From Carboxylicivirga taeanensis (GTDB taxonomy: Bacteria; Bacteroidota; Bacteroidia; Bacteroidales; Marinilabiliaceae): a stretch of DNA of 64,000 bases. The stretch is from NCBI RefSeq assembly GCF_051851475.1, contig NZ_JBPUSJ010000003.1, forward strand, positions 248,001 through 312,000, in the 5' to 3' direction. A program made the position numbers and the translations under genes. Position 1 is the stretch's first letter; the number at the start of each line of letters is the position of its first letter. Below are positions 15,602-24,905 of the stretch, in pieces. Below the pieces are notes generated by a model. That model was not told the DNA's origin. It did no database searches and was given only the letters and a program-made list of their open reading frames with translations.

Positions 15602-18406
15602 ATGAGAAGAGCCTTTACTATAGCATTTGTAAGTATTGTATTTTTAATTGTCTCAAACATCTACTACTACCTCGACACCTATCAGTGGCAAATCAACACC
15701 CAAAAAGACATTCTGCATAAACAATCGTTGATGGTGCGCGATAAACTGAGCCAGTTTGCTCATAAAACCAAAACTGGCCTTTCCATCTTCATCTCCCAGA
15801 ATGAACTCGATAGTTTATTTCTTGCCAGACAGCATTCTTTTGAAATACAAAAACGCCTTGAGTTGCTATACAATGGCTTTAGTGAGCACCTTAATGAGCT
15901 AACTGTATACAACACCAAAGGCGATGCCTTTGAACTGCGCCGCAACAAAAACGGATCCTTCATATCGGCCTATAGCCATGTCGAAGACATCGGCATCAAC
16001 ACCCCCAAAATATTAATTAATCCGCAAGGCACCCGCATCATCTATCACCAACCCTTAATGAGCATGGATGAAATCATCGGCTACGTTAAGTTTAACATGG
16101 ATTTAAACCAGTTTTTTTCATCGGTATTTCAGAGCTTTAACGTTGAAAATGTTAATTTTCAATGGGTGATGAAACCTAATGGTGAAGTTGTTTATAATAC
16201 CTTGCATCAGGATAAGTTCACCCCTATCCTGGACAACATTGATAGCCAGATTACAAAGCACGATTGGTTTTCCAAGGTCCACCACATTACCCTTGCCCAC
16301 GAAAAAACAAAGGTGCTGACCGTGTTTAGCAAGTTGTATTTTGATGGCATCGGGTATTACCTGGCTTTTTCCATGCCACAAAAAATAATTACGGCTTCCA
16401 TTGCACGTTATTCATTCCTGGTTGGCGGCATTTCCCTATTCATTATTTGCCTCATCATTCTCACATTTAGCATCTACCAGAAAAGACATATAGAAGATCA
16501 GCAGAGCCTGAAAAAGTCGGAGGAGGCACTGCAAAAAATGGTCTATTACATGCCAGTTGGCGTTGTACTCATTGACAGCCGCAACAGAATCAGGCAAGTT
16601 AACCGGGCGGCACTGAAACTTTTTGCCTTTGATGATGAAGACCAGCTAATAGGGCGCATTGCCAGCGATGAAGTTCTGTTTGAAAACAAAACCAGACTCG
16701 ACAAAACAACTTATTCTGCACAATCCAACAAGTACATCCTTAAGAGCAAAACAAATGAAGAGTCGGTCATCCTTAATGAACAGATCCCATTCTACCTGCT
16801 CCGAGAAAAATATTCGCTGCAGGTGTTTGTTGAAGTTTCGCTGCTTGAAAATGAAAGAAAAAGTGAAGAGATGGCTAACAAAGCCAAATCAACGTTTATT
16901 GCCAATATCAGTCATGAATTGCGCACACCCTTAAATGGAATTATCGGCATGACAGATATATTGATATCCTCTGAAAAAGACGAACAGGATAAGAATTTAC
17001 TAGGGGTGGTTAAGCGCTCTGCTGATACCTTATTGGTTTTAATCAACGACATCCTTGACTTTTCAAAAATGGAAGCCGGCAGATTCGAAATTGAGTCTAT
17101 CCCCTTTAATCTGCACGAAGAAGTAGAAAACACCATCGAATCATTTGTACCAAAAGCCCAGGAAAAATCACTTTCACTCACCTGGTCGGCAAGTCTCAAT
17201 TTACCCACAAATTACCTCGGCGATCAGATAAGAATCAGGCAAATATTAAACAACCTCCTGAGCAATGCGATTAAATTTACCAACAAAGGGCGCATCCACC
17301 TGTCGATAAAAGAAACACAAAACATAAACGGCTCACCAGCCATCCTATTCTCCTTAAAAGACACCGGCATTGGCATAAAAGCTTCTAAACTGGAGTCTAT
17401 ATTTAAGTCGTTTGCACAAGAGGACGAAAGCACAACGCGCAAATACGGTGGCAGCGGGTTGGGCATTACTATCTCTAAGCAACTCGTTAACATGATGGGA
17501 GGAGAAATATGGGTCAACAGCCCTTCAGGCATCTCTACCGATCCGACTAATCCGGGCGCCGAATTTGCTTTTACCATTCCCCTTAAGTCTAAAACGCACC
17601 AAAAACGGTATAACTACAGCCACATTACCTCCTTAAAAAAAGTGCGCGCATTTATCATCTCCGATGAACCGCTGCAGGTGCATGTCTTAATAAAAAACCT
17701 GGCTTCACTGCATATCGACTACAAGGTTATTCCTCCTTCCAATGAGTCGATTGATATTATCCGCACAGATAATAAACACCATATCCTGTTCGTTGATCAC
17801 CGACCTGATTTTAACGGCCTGGAATTCCTTCAAACGCTGTACAACCACCGCCTGCATAAGCGCATGCCAATCATTATGCAAAGTTCCGATTTTGAACCCT
17901 CCAATACGTCACTGGCCAAAAAACTGGGGGTTGATGTGTACCTGCGTAAGCCAGTTGACCTGGAGCCGTTGGAAGAGTGCATCGCCCGCTTTTTTCAGAA
18001 CATTCCCAAACGTAAAGTCTTCGCTGGGGAATCGCCTGCGGTCCAGGGACTGAGAATTCTTGTGGCGGAAGACAATGTGTTGAATCAGCGGGTAGCCAAA
18101 AGCCTGTTTGGTCAAATCGGCCACCCTGTAGACATTGTAAGCAATGGTATGGAAGCCGTACAAAAGATGCAGCACCACAGCTACGACATTGTATTTATGG
18201 ATATTCTCATGCCACAAATGAATGGTATTGAGGCCCTTCAAAAAATGCGCTCAAAAGGCAATACCTGCCCGGTAATAGCCATGACAGCCAGTGTTGCTGA
18301 GTCGGAGCGCGAGTATTTAATGAGCGCCGGCATGGATGATTTCATAACCAAACCCACAAAAGTGGAAGACCTCTCCAGAATGATTGCCAAGTGGTGTGTG
18401 GTTTAA
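15602..18406 (+). CDS. Membrane hybrid histidine kinase with two receiver domains
   Basis: A 934-residue sensor. TM1 (about 5-24), a periplasmic region to about 268 containing a double-PAS-like sensor fold, TM2 (about 271-291), a PAS domain (about 305-410), HisKA with His438 (ISHELRTPLNGI), HATPase_c (about 540-660; DTGIGI, YGGSGLGI), then two receiver folds. The first (about 681-797) has Asp732 and Lys783 but an incomplete acidic pair; the second (about 817-932) is complete: Glu823-Asp824, Asp867, Lys917. This BarA/TorS-like arrangement implies phosphorelay to an unlinked Hpt or regulator. Lies between rsgA and another kinase in the same direction. Confidence 0.9.
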   Translation: MRRAFTIAFVSIVFLIVSNIYYYLDTYQWQINTQKDILHKQSLMVRDKLSQFAHKTKTGLSIFISQNELDSLFLARQHSFEIQKRLELLYNGFSEHLNELTVYNTKGDAFELRRNKNGSFISAYSHVEDIGINTPKILINPQGTRIIYHQPLMSMDEIIGYVKFNMDLNQFFSSVFQSFNVENVNFQWVMKPNGEVVYNTLHQDKFTPILDNIDSQITKHDWFSKVHHITLAHEKTKVLTVFSKLYFDGIGYYLAFSMPQKIITASIARYSFLVGGISLFIICLIILTFSIYQKRHIEDQQSLKKSEEALQKMVYYMPVGVVLIDSRNRIRQVNRAALKLFAFDDEDQLIGRIASDEVLFENKTRLDKTTYSAQSNKYILKSKTNEESVILNEQIPFYLLREKYSLQVFVEVSLLENERKSEEMANKAKSTFIANISHELRTPLNGIIGMTDILISSEKDEQDKNLLGVVKRSADTLLVLINDILDFSKMEAGRFEIESIPFNLHEEVENTIESFVPKAQEKSLSLTWSASLNLPTNYLGDQIRIRQILNNLLSNAIKFTNKGRIHLSIKETQNINGSPAILFSLKDTGIGIKASKLESIFKSFAQEDESTTRKYGGSGLGITISKQLVNMMGGEIWVNSPSGISTDPTNPGAEFAFTIPLKSKTHQKRYNYSHITSLKKVRAFIISDEPLQVHVLIKNLASLHIDYKVIPPSNESIDIIRTDNKHHILFVDHRPDFNGLEFLQTLYNHRLHKRMPIIMQSSDFEPSNTSLAKKLGVDVYLRKPVDLEPLEECIARFFQNIPKRKVFAGESPAVQGLRILVAEDNVLNQRVAKSLFGQIGHPVDIVSNGMEAVQKMQHHSYDIVFMDILMPQMNGIEALQKMRSKGNTCPVIAMTASVAESEREYLMSAGMDDFITKPTKVEDLSRMIAKWCVV

Positions 18407-18471
18407 TGGTCAGTTTAAAATAAAACACTGCTTCCTGCGTTAGTGATGTTAATACAGTAATATATTGACTA

Positions 18472-19626
18472 ATGAGCTTTTATACACATAGGCGGGCCTG
18501 GAAACTCTTTTTACTACTAAGCGCTATTGCTATCGGTATCTTTACCTTAGTTTATACGGATAAGTTGACAAACCAGCTGAAAGAAGAAGAGCGCAAAAGT
18601 GTTGAAATATGGATACAGGCCATCAAACAAATCACACAAAGTGAAACTGGCGAGGATGAACTGGCACTAACCCTAGAGGTCATCAGTCAAAACACCACCA
18701 TCCCCATCATCATTATTGAAGCCGATTCAACAATCAACTCCTACCGCAACATTGACTTACCGGATGAAAACCAAGAGCAGGCCCTTCAAAAAGAGCTGCA
18801 CCACCTCATGTCGCATGGCACCCCTTTGGTGATTGACCTTGGCGATAATGAATTGCAATATTTGTATTACGATGACTCTGTACTGATAAAAAAACTGGAG
18901 TGGTTCCCGATCATCCAACTCTCCATCGTTACCCTGTTTATCTTTATCGCCTACCTGGCCTTTAATGGCGCCCGTAAAGCAGAACAAGACCAGGTTTGGG
19001 TAGGCATGTCGAAAGAAACGGCTCATCAGCTGGGCACGCCCACCTCGTCCCTGTTAGGCTGGGTCGACCTGCTAAAGCTAAAAGAAGAAAACAGCGCAAT
19101 TGCCTGTGAGCTGGAAAAAGATGTGGAACGCCTGCAGGTTATTACCGATCGCTTTTCAAAAATTGGCTCTAAGCCTGAGCTAACCGAACAACCCATACTA
19201 TTGGCCATCGAAGAAGTTGTGGGCTATTTAAAACGACGTACTTCTTCAAACATCAACATTGATATAGCAACTGATGTGCCGCCCTATTCAATGGCTAGAA
19301 TAAACAAAGTTCTTTTCCAGTGGGTAATTGAAAACTTGTGTAAAAATGCCATCGACGCCATGAGCGGCAGCGGGCATATCAAAATTCATATCCAGCAAAA
19401 CAACGAACGCCTGCTCATGGATGTTACAGATAACGGGAAAGGATTGAGTCGTAAATATTTTAAAACTGTTTTCAAACCCGGATACACAACTAAATTAAGA
19501 GGCTGGGGTTTAGGCTTATCACTGGCAAAACGCATTGTTCAAGGATATCATGGCGGTAAGTTATTTGTTAAAGATTCGGAACTCGGTAAAGGAACAACCT
19601 TCAGAATAGAACTGCCAAAAGCCTGA
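18472..19626 (+). CDS. Sensor histidine kinase with variant H-box
   Basis: A two-TM sensor kinase of 384 residues: TM1 about 11-28, a small periplasmic domain, TM2 about 144-164, then a kinase core. The H box is unusual: MSKETAHQLGTPTSSLLGW with His185, where most kinases have H-E-I/L-R-T-P; this E-T-A-H-Q-L-G-T-P form recurs in a conserved Bacteroidetes kinase family. HATPase motifs NLCKNAID, DNGKG and GWGLGLSLAKR follow. No HAMP domain is obvious and no response regulator is linked. 65 bp after the preceding kinase gene. Confidence 0.88.
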   Translation: MSFYTHRRAWKLFLLLSAIAIGIFTLVYTDKLTNQLKEEERKSVEIWIQAIKQITQSETGEDELALTLEVISQNTTIPIIIIEADSTINSYRNIDLPDENQEQALQKELHHLMSHGTPLVIDLGDNELQYLYYDDSVLIKKLEWFPIIQLSIVTLFIFIAYLAFNGARKAEQDQVWVGMSKETAHQLGTPTSSLLGWVDLLKLKEENSAIACELEKDVERLQVITDRFSKIGSKPELTEQPILLAIEEVVGYLKRRTSSNINIDIATDVPPYSMARINKVLFQWVIENLCKNAIDAMSGSGHIKIHIQQNNERLLMDVTDNGKGLSRKYFKTVFKPGYTTKLRGWGLGLSLAKRIVQGYHGGKLFVKDSELGKGTTFRIELPKA

Positions 19627-19696
19627 CGCATTTTAACTTATTTGACTTTGGATGCTAAAAAGATTCACTTTTCTTTTCTTGCGTTAGTTAATTTTA

Positions 19697-19704
19697 TACT
19701 TTTG
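19697..19704 (+). promoter_or_regulatory. -7 element for yceD-rpmF
   Basis: TACTTTTG (TAnnTTTG), 22 bp before the GTG start of yceD. Confidence 0.5.
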
Positions 19705-19726
19705 CACAGTTTTTAGCGAGGGAAAA

Positions 19727-20278
19727 GTGGACAGACTGAAAAATTACAGCATCCCGTTCAAGGGTTTAAAAGAAGGCAAACACCTGTTTAACTACGAAAT
19801 AGGCGAAGGATTCTTTGAATTATTTGAACAACCTTTAATTGAAAAAGGGGATATTAACGCAGAAGTTGAGCTCAACAAAAGTTCAGCCCTGCTAACCTTA
19901 ACCTTTAAAATTGGAGGTAATGTGGAAACCAGCTGTGATAATTGCCTGGAAGCTTTGACTCTTCCGGTGGAAAATGAATCGCTGATGTATATTAAATTTG
20001 GCGAGGAGTATAATGAACCCACTGAGGAGATTATTGTATTACCTCACGATGAGCATGAAATCAACGTAGCTCAGTTGATTTATGAGTTTATCTGTGTAGC
20101 ACTGCCCATAAGGCATGTACATCCCGAAGATGAAAATGGCAACGTAACCTGTGATGCGGATATGTTGGATCAGCTGGATAACTATCTGGTTGAAGAAGAC
20201 AGTGATGAAGAACAGGACGATGATATGGATCCGCGTTGGGCGGCTCTGAAAAATTTATTAGATAAATCAAGTAAATAG
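19727..20278 (+). CDS. yceD: YceD/DUF177 family protein
   Basis: A conserved protein required in other bacteria for 23S rRNA accumulation and almost always encoded just before rpmF, as here (8 bp gap). The 183 residues carry the family's central ETSCDNCLEAL Cys pair and the IELP-like P-HDEHEINV segment, ending in an acidic tail plus PRWAALKNLLDK, the diagnostic C-terminal motif. The start is GTG, preceded by GCGAGGGAAAA. Molecular mechanism is unknown. Confidence 0.9.
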   Translation: MDRLKNYSIPFKGLKEGKHLFNYEIGEGFFELFEQPLIEKGDINAEVELNKSSALLTLTFKIGGNVETSCDNCLEALTLPVENESLMYIKFGEEYNEPTEEIIVLPHDEHEINVAQLIYEFICVALPIRHVHPEDENGNVTCDADMLDQLDNYLVEEDSDEEQDDDMDPRWAALKNLLDKSSK

Positions 20279-20286
20279 GTTGAAAA

Positions 20287-20472
20287 ATGGCACATCCTAA
20301 GCGAAAAATCTCGAAAACGAGAAGAGACAAGAGAAGAACGCACTACAAAGCAGTTGCACCTGCATTGGGAGTATGTTCAAACTGTGGTGCTACTGTAAAG
20401 TTACACACAGTGTGTGGTGAGTGCGGTTACTACCGTGGAAAATTAGCTGTAGAAAAAGAAGTGACAGCATAG
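20287..20472 (+). CDS. rpmF: 50S ribosomal protein L32
   Basis: Small large-subunit protein, 61 residues, starting MAHPKRKISKTRRDKRRTHY. It has a C-x2-C...C-x2-C zinc ribbon (CSNC and CGEC), i.e. the zinc-containing C+ form. Cotranscribed with yceD and followed by a very strong terminator, so fabH is separately promoted. Confidence 0.97.
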   Translation: MAHPKRKISKTRRDKRRTHYKAVAPALGVCSNCGATVKLHTVCGECGYYRGKLAVEKEVTA

Positions 20473-20493
20473 TTTATTGAATCCGCATTCAAT

Positions 20494-20534
20494 AAAATTT
20501 GCCCTCAACAATTATTGAGGGCAAATTTTGTTTT
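20494..20534 (+). terminator. Strong terminator after rpmF
   Basis: A perfect 15-bp stem (20494-20508 with 20515-20529) with a 6-nt loop, containing TTGCCCTCAA/TTGAGGGCAA, followed by GTTTT. Confidence 0.92.
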
Positions 20535-20554
20535 AGGGCATTTGTTTTAAATCG

Positions 20555-20585
20555 TTTGTATACTATAACTGTTTTCTTACTTTTG
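20555..20585 (+). promoter_or_regulatory. Consensus promoter for fabH with long leader
   Basis: TTTG (20555-20558), 19-bp spacer, TACTTTTG (20578-20585): one of the best matches to the Bacteroidetes consensus in the window. Predicted start near 20592 leaves a leader of about 205 nt before fabH. Confidence 0.75.
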
Positions 20586-20591
20586 TAGTCG

Positions 20592-20797
20592 CCCTAACTG
20601 AGTGTTATTGAATACGCTTCGTTTACAATTATTATAATTTTAAGGATTTAAGTAAGTAACATGTGTGGTGTTACTTGCCTAAAAGTTATTGAAATAAGGA
20701 AACCAAGAAAAACTTAGTTCAGGAGTGGAATAATTAATTTTTGGAAGTTTCCATCTGCTTGCGCGCCTGAGCGCAAAAAGCAAAAAATGAAAGTCAA
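20592..20797 (+). promoter_or_regulatory. Structured 5' leader of fabH with short ORF
   Basis: The leader holds hairpin AAGTAACA/TGTTACTT (near 20653-20675), a longer-range pairing GGAAAC/GTTTCC, and TTGCGC/GCGCAA just before the ribosome-binding region. An 18-codon ORF (20661-20717, MCGVTCLKVIEIRKPRKT) starts inside the first hairpin. This could be an attenuation or translational-control element; no known riboswitch was recognised. Confidence 0.35.
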
Positions 20798-21796
20798 ATG
20801 AAAAAGACCAGTGCAGTAATTACAGCTGTTGGAGCATATGTTCCTGATTATATCCTCAATAATCACGAGCTAAGCAAAATGGTAGATACCACCGATGAGT
20901 GGATCATGACCCGCGTGGGAATCAAAGAGCGTCACATCCAGAAAGGCGAAGGCCTTGGTGCTTCGGACATGGGTGCTGAAGCAGTTAAGGAAATCTTTGC
21001 AAAAACCGGCATTAAACCGGAGGAAATTGATTTGGTTATTTGTACGACCGTCACACCGGATCATCCTTTCCCGGCAACGGCCAACATCATAGCAGATAAG
21101 TGTGGCATTAAAAATGGACATGGCTTTGATATCAATGGTGGCTGTTCAGGTTTTATATATGGCCTTGATACAGCATCGCGCTTTATCGAATCAGGAGCTG
21201 CCAAAAAAGTACTTGTGGTTGGAGCAGAGAAAATGTCATCAATTGTAGACTATACCGATCGCACCACTTGTGTATTGTTTGGCGATGCAGGCACTGCTGT
21301 ATTGTTAGAACCTACAGAAGAAGAAATTGGAATTCGCGACCGCATCCTGCGCAGCGATGGCTTCGGGCGTGTTCACCTACATATGAAGGGAGGCGGTTCT
21401 GTTTATCCGGCCTCTCACGAAACGGTGGACAACAAAATGCATTACATCTATCAGGAAGGACAGCACGTATTCAAACATGCTGTATCTAAAATGGCTGATG
21501 TTTCTGTTGAGATTATGGAACGTAATAATTTAAGTGCTGATGAACTTTCGTGGCTGGTGCCTCACCAGGCTAACCTGCGAATTATTGGAGCCACTGCTGA
21601 GCGCATGAACCTTGATAAAGAAAAGGTAATGATTAATATTGAGCGCTATGGCAACACCACTTCGGCAACTATTCCGTTGTGTTTATGGGAGTGGGAAAAG
21701 CAACTGAAGAAAGGTGACAATATTATCCTGGCTGCTTTTGGTGCCGGTTTTACCTGGGGGTCGATCTACCTGAAATGGGGCTACGACTCAAAATAA
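20798..21796 (+). CDS. fabH: 3-oxoacyl-ACP synthase III (KAS III)
   Basis: It condenses acetyl-CoA (or branched acyl-CoA) with malonyl-ACP to start type II fatty acid synthesis. The Cys-His-Asn triad is present: Cys116 in INGGCSGF, His256 in VPHQAN and Asn286 in YGNTTSA. Length 332 is typical. The usual yceD-rpmF-plsX-fabH order is seen without plsX. The gene has its own promoter and a structured leader, then a terminator at 21818-21850. Confidence 0.96.
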   Translation: MKKTSAVITAVGAYVPDYILNNHELSKMVDTTDEWIMTRVGIKERHIQKGEGLGASDMGAEAVKEIFAKTGIKPEEIDLVICTTVTPDHPFPATANIIADKCGIKNGHGFDINGGCSGFIYGLDTASRFIESGAAKKVLVVGAEKMSSIVDYTDRTTCVLFGDAGTAVLLEPTEEEIGIRDRILRSDGFGRVHLHMKGGGSVYPASHETVDNKMHYIYQEGQHVFKHAVSKMADVSVEIMERNNLSADELSWLVPHQANLRIIGATAERMNLDKEKVMINIERYGNTTSATIPLCLWEWEKQLKKGDNIILAAFGAGFTWGSIYLKWGYDSK

Positions 21797-21817
21797 TTCA
21801 CGAAACTACAATTATAC

Positions 21818-21850
21818 AAAAGGCTGCCTCACGTTTGAAGCAGCCTTTTT
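21818..21850 (+). terminator. Terminator after fabH
   Basis: AAAAGGCTGC pairs with GCAGCCTTTT (21840-21849) over a 12-nt loop, T-run follows. Confidence 0.88.
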
Positions 21851-21870
21851 CTGTAAATAATGAACCGTTT

Positions 21871-22359
21871 TTATTTATAGTCATCTAATTTTTCGGCCAG
21901 CTCGCCCACTTCATCAATTTTAAAGTTACCAAAGAAGGAAAGCAAAATGCCATTGGTTTCGCCCTGAAACAGCACATGACACTCCGATACTTTCTTTCCC
22001 TTGCGAAGAATCCGAATGTCCACATCCTCATCGGCCTCATCATCTTCCACCTTTTCATACTTTCTCAAAGGCAAATAACGCAATGCAACATCTTTAAACG
22101 CCATTGGTTCGTCCTTATCGGGCGCCTTATAAATGATCAATTTCACCTCGTGCAAATCCCCATTGACAGTACTTTCTTCATTCCCTTCCTCATCATCAAA
22201 GCTTAAATTAACAGCATCCAGCATTTCCTTTGAGAAGGTCATGATTGTGATGCCTGGCTCGAGTGCCATCTTTTCAAACAACTTATCGGAATAGCGGTCT
22301 TGTGCATGCGTGGCCAGGCCCAGTGCGGCAATTAATACAAATGCGAATAACTGTTTCAT
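21871..22359 (-). CDS. DUF4252 domain-containing exported protein
   Basis: A Bacteroidetes-specific small exported protein of unknown function. The 162 residues begin with a signal peptide (MKQLFAFVLIAALGLATHAQ, predicted cut near residue 19) followed by a DUF4252-like region: GITIMTFSKEML, a very acidic middle, and ILLSFFGNFKIDEVGELAEKL at the end. It is the last gene of the PadR-PspC operon, 33 bp after the upstream PspC gene, which suggests an envelope-stress role. Confidence 0.82.
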   Translation of the reverse strand: MKQLFAFVLIAALGLATHAQDRYSDKLFEKMALEPGITIMTFSKEMLDAVNLSFDDEEGNEESTVNGDLHEVKLIIYKAPDKDEPMAFKDVALRYLPLRKYEKVEDDEADEDVDIRILRKGKKVSECHVLFQGETNGILLSFFGNFKIDEVGELAEKLDDYK

Positions 22360-22392
22360 AGTTTAGAATTTAGATTTCAAATCATTAGTTAA

Positions 22393-23886
22393 TCAGTACT
22401 CATCAATAAACCTATCCAGGTAAGGGCTTACCTCAAGTTGCTTCCCGTAAGGGATTTGTATCGTAACAATCACCTTTTGGTTACGCACCAAGGCTTCTTC
22501 TGCTACAACAAATTTGCGGTCGAGGTACAAGATTGAATCATTTTGTGACCAGTGATACATGGTTGTTTTGGCATTGAATTCAGCGTCTTCATCATTCAGC
22601 CCTCGCGCCCGTTTTTCAATAACCATGGAAAAAGAATCGCCATGCGCAATGTTAATGATCGGAGCCCCTTCTACCTGCAGATCGCCATCTTGTGTAAATA
22701 ACTCCAGATGATTAATATCCATGAGGTAATCGCGTTTGGTATGCCCTACATCAGCTTTAGTGGGCTGTAAATAAATGGCTTCCGATGCGGTTTCTTTTAA
22801 GGTGTGGCGTTCGGTTAGGCCGCCAGTTTCTTCAAAACTTTTGGCAATACGCACTCCAGTAAAAAACACCATTACAATGCCCGCTAACCAAAGTATTAAC
22901 GCTGCAAACCCCACCATCTTACCATGCCCTCTAAAGCGAAAGATGAGCTTAAGACCCAAATACAAGATCACTAAAAACGGGATACCCACTACCAGAAGTG
23001 CAGCCACCATTAAAAAACTCTGATCCAAATGAGACAGAAAACGGTCGGGAACGGAAGCTATGAAGTGATTACCATCGGTTACTGCCAGCCCTAAAAGTGT
23101 ATCTTTAAACGCAAAGAAACCCACCAATCCCATAATGGAGAGAACACTCCAGATAACGATACCTACGCCAAGTATTATTCCAAAAATATTCAGCACCTGA
23201 TGCAGACCACTGGCCATGGCATCTCCTGTTTTATTTGCTCGATTTTGCATACGTTGATAATTAGGTTTGTTTTTATACTCCTTAAATTTTGAAGACACCG
23301 CCTGGTACTCGTCTTTAATATTATCACCCATCTTTTTAAACGTCATGCCACCGCGCATTTCAATGCGTTGCCCCAGAGTTTTGGCTTTGGGCATGGCAAT
23401 CCAAAGTACCAGGTAGATAAAAGCAACAACCCCAAACGACATCAGTGCAGTAACCACCGCTATGATGCGAAACACTAAAGGATCTACATCAAAATAGGCC
23501 GCTAGACCGGCACAAACGCCTCCAAGAAATCGGTCATCAGGATCGCGGAACAATGATTTTTTTCCAACATAAGTCGATGACGAGCTACTGGTGTCTTTGC
23601 TCTCAGAGGAATCGAATTCAGCATCTTCCTCATCCACAATCTCGGTTGGTTCGCCAATAGTGTGAATGATTTCTTCAACATCCGACAAGGAAACAGTGCC
23701 TCCCTGACACTTGTAATGAAATAGCTCGGCAATACGAGCTTCAATATCAGCAATCACTTCATTGGCCTCCTCATCATGGCCCAATCGCTGTTTTATTGTT
23801 TCTAAATAATTATTCAGTCGTTCGTAGGCCTCCTCTTCTATTTTAAAGGCAAAGCCATCAATATTTATATTTATCGTTTTATTCAT
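22393..23886 (-). CDS. PspC domain-containing membrane protein (long form)
   Basis: A 497-residue inner-membrane protein. The N-terminal 60 residues (MNKTININIDGFAFKIEEEAYERL..IADIEARIAEL) form a small domain shared with the next PspC gene. The PspC domain follows (about 113-175: DPDDRFLGGVCAGLAAYFDVDPLVFRII with two TM helices). Three further TM segments (about 235-260, 295-315, 325-350) and a C-terminal beta-rich extracytoplasmic part (about 370-497) complete it. PspC proteins sense membrane stress in the phage-shock response; here the partner genes are PadR, a second PspC and DUF4252. Confidence 0.9.
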   Translation of the reverse strand: MNKTININIDGFAFKIEEEAYERLNNYLETIKQRLGHDEEANEVIADIEARIAELFHYKCQGGTVSLSDVEEIIHTIGEPTEIVDEEDAEFDSSESKDTSSSSSTYVGKKSLFRDPDDRFLGGVCAGLAAYFDVDPLVFRIIAVVTALMSFGVVAFIYLVLWIAMPKAKTLGQRIEMRGGMTFKKMGDNIKDEYQAVSSKFKEYKNKPNYQRMQNRANKTGDAMASGLHQVLNIFGIILGVGIVIWSVLSIMGLVGFFAFKDTLLGLAVTDGNHFIASVPDRFLSHLDQSFLMVAALLVVGIPFLVILYLGLKLIFRFRGHGKMVGFAALILWLAGIVMVFFTGVRIAKSFEETGGLTERHTLKETASEAIYLQPTKADVGHTKRDYLMDINHLELFTQDGDLQVEGAPIINIAHGDSFSMVIEKRARGLNDEDAEFNAKTTMYHWSQNDSILYLDRKFVVAEEALVRNQKVIVTIQIPYGKQLEVSPYLDRFIDEY

Positions 23887-23930
23887 AATATCGGTTCAAC
23901 AATTTACTGCAGATTAGAAAACAGATTGAC

Positions 23931-24905
23931 TTAACAAATTAGCATAAAACCGCCAAAGAGCCAAAAAATTACCTTTAAAGCCAGTGAGCCAAGCAACAGA
24001 AATGCAATAAGATACAGCACGACCTTGAGAATGGTTTTAAAGATGAGACCCAGCACCAATAGCACCAATACAAAGGTTAAGGCGCCTGGGAAAAAGATGT
24101 GGTTAAACGTTGGTGCCACATGGTAGGTAAATCCGGTAAAAACGGCAGCCGGTCCATGAAACACACCATGCAGGTGTGGCATATTAATGAACATGGCAGC
24201 TCCAATAACGGCCAAAATAATCAGAAAAGTTGTTTTTTCGCCCCGTGAGAAACGGCTAAAGAAACTCTTCCCCTTTTTATAGGTTGATGACTCCTTAAAA
24301 TTTCCGAACTGCTTCTTCACCTCGTCGTATTCGTCACGAATGCTGCGTTCGATGTTTTCAATGGTAATGCGCTCCCCTCGCATTTGCAGCTTTTGCGCGG
24401 TTGTAAGCGCAGGAGGCAGGGCAATCCATAAAATAATATAGATGAGCGGCAAACCACCCCAGGTTAATAAAGTGAGTATAACAAACAGAACACGCACTAT
24501 AACCACGTCAATACCAAAGTAGGCGGCAATACCGGCACAAACACCGCCAAATACGCGGTTATCAATATCACGGTAAAACCGTCGGCTTGGCTTTACATGT
24601 ATCAGCGATGATGAAGTTGTAGTTTTCTTTTCCTCACCTTCAACACCTTCAAACTGCTCAGGCTCGCCCATGGTCGCAATCACCTCCTCAACCATCGTTA
24701 TTGTTACCACCCCGGTTTCCCGGTTAATCCGCTCATTGAAAATTTCTGCAATTCGACTTTCGATATCAGAAATAATTTCATCACCACTCTCCTGCGAGCG
24801 AAAAGTAGACTCAATTTTATCCAGATAGTTGCGTAAGCGTGTGTAGGCATCTTCGTCAATATAGAACATGTGCCCACTGATATTAATAGTTACAGTTTTC
24901 TTCAT
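23931..24905 (-). CDS. PspC domain-containing membrane protein (short form)
   Basis: A 324-residue paralogue of the neighbouring PspC protein: the same N-terminal domain (MKKTVTINISGHMFYIDEDAY..ISDIESRIAEIF), then PspC (DIDNRVFGGVCAGIAAYFGIDVVIVRVL, about 112-170) and three or four further TM segments, but no large extracytoplasmic C-terminus. Its start overlaps the padR stop by 4 bp (ATGA), indicating translational coupling. Confidence 0.9.
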   Translation of the reverse strand: MKKTVTINISGHMFYIDEDAYTRLRNYLDKIESTFRSQESGDEIISDIESRIAEIFNERINRETGVVTITMVEEVIATMGEPEQFEGVEGEEKKTTTSSSLIHVKPSRRFYRDIDNRVFGGVCAGIAAYFGIDVVIVRVLFVILTLLTWGGLPLIYIILWIALPPALTTAQKLQMRGERITIENIERSIRDEYDEVKKQFGNFKESSTYKKGKSFFSRFSRGEKTTFLIILAVIGAAMFINMPHLHGVFHGPAAVFTGFTYHVAPTFNHIFFPGALTFVLVLLVLGLIFKTILKVVLYLIAFLLLGSLALKVIFWLFGGFMLIC

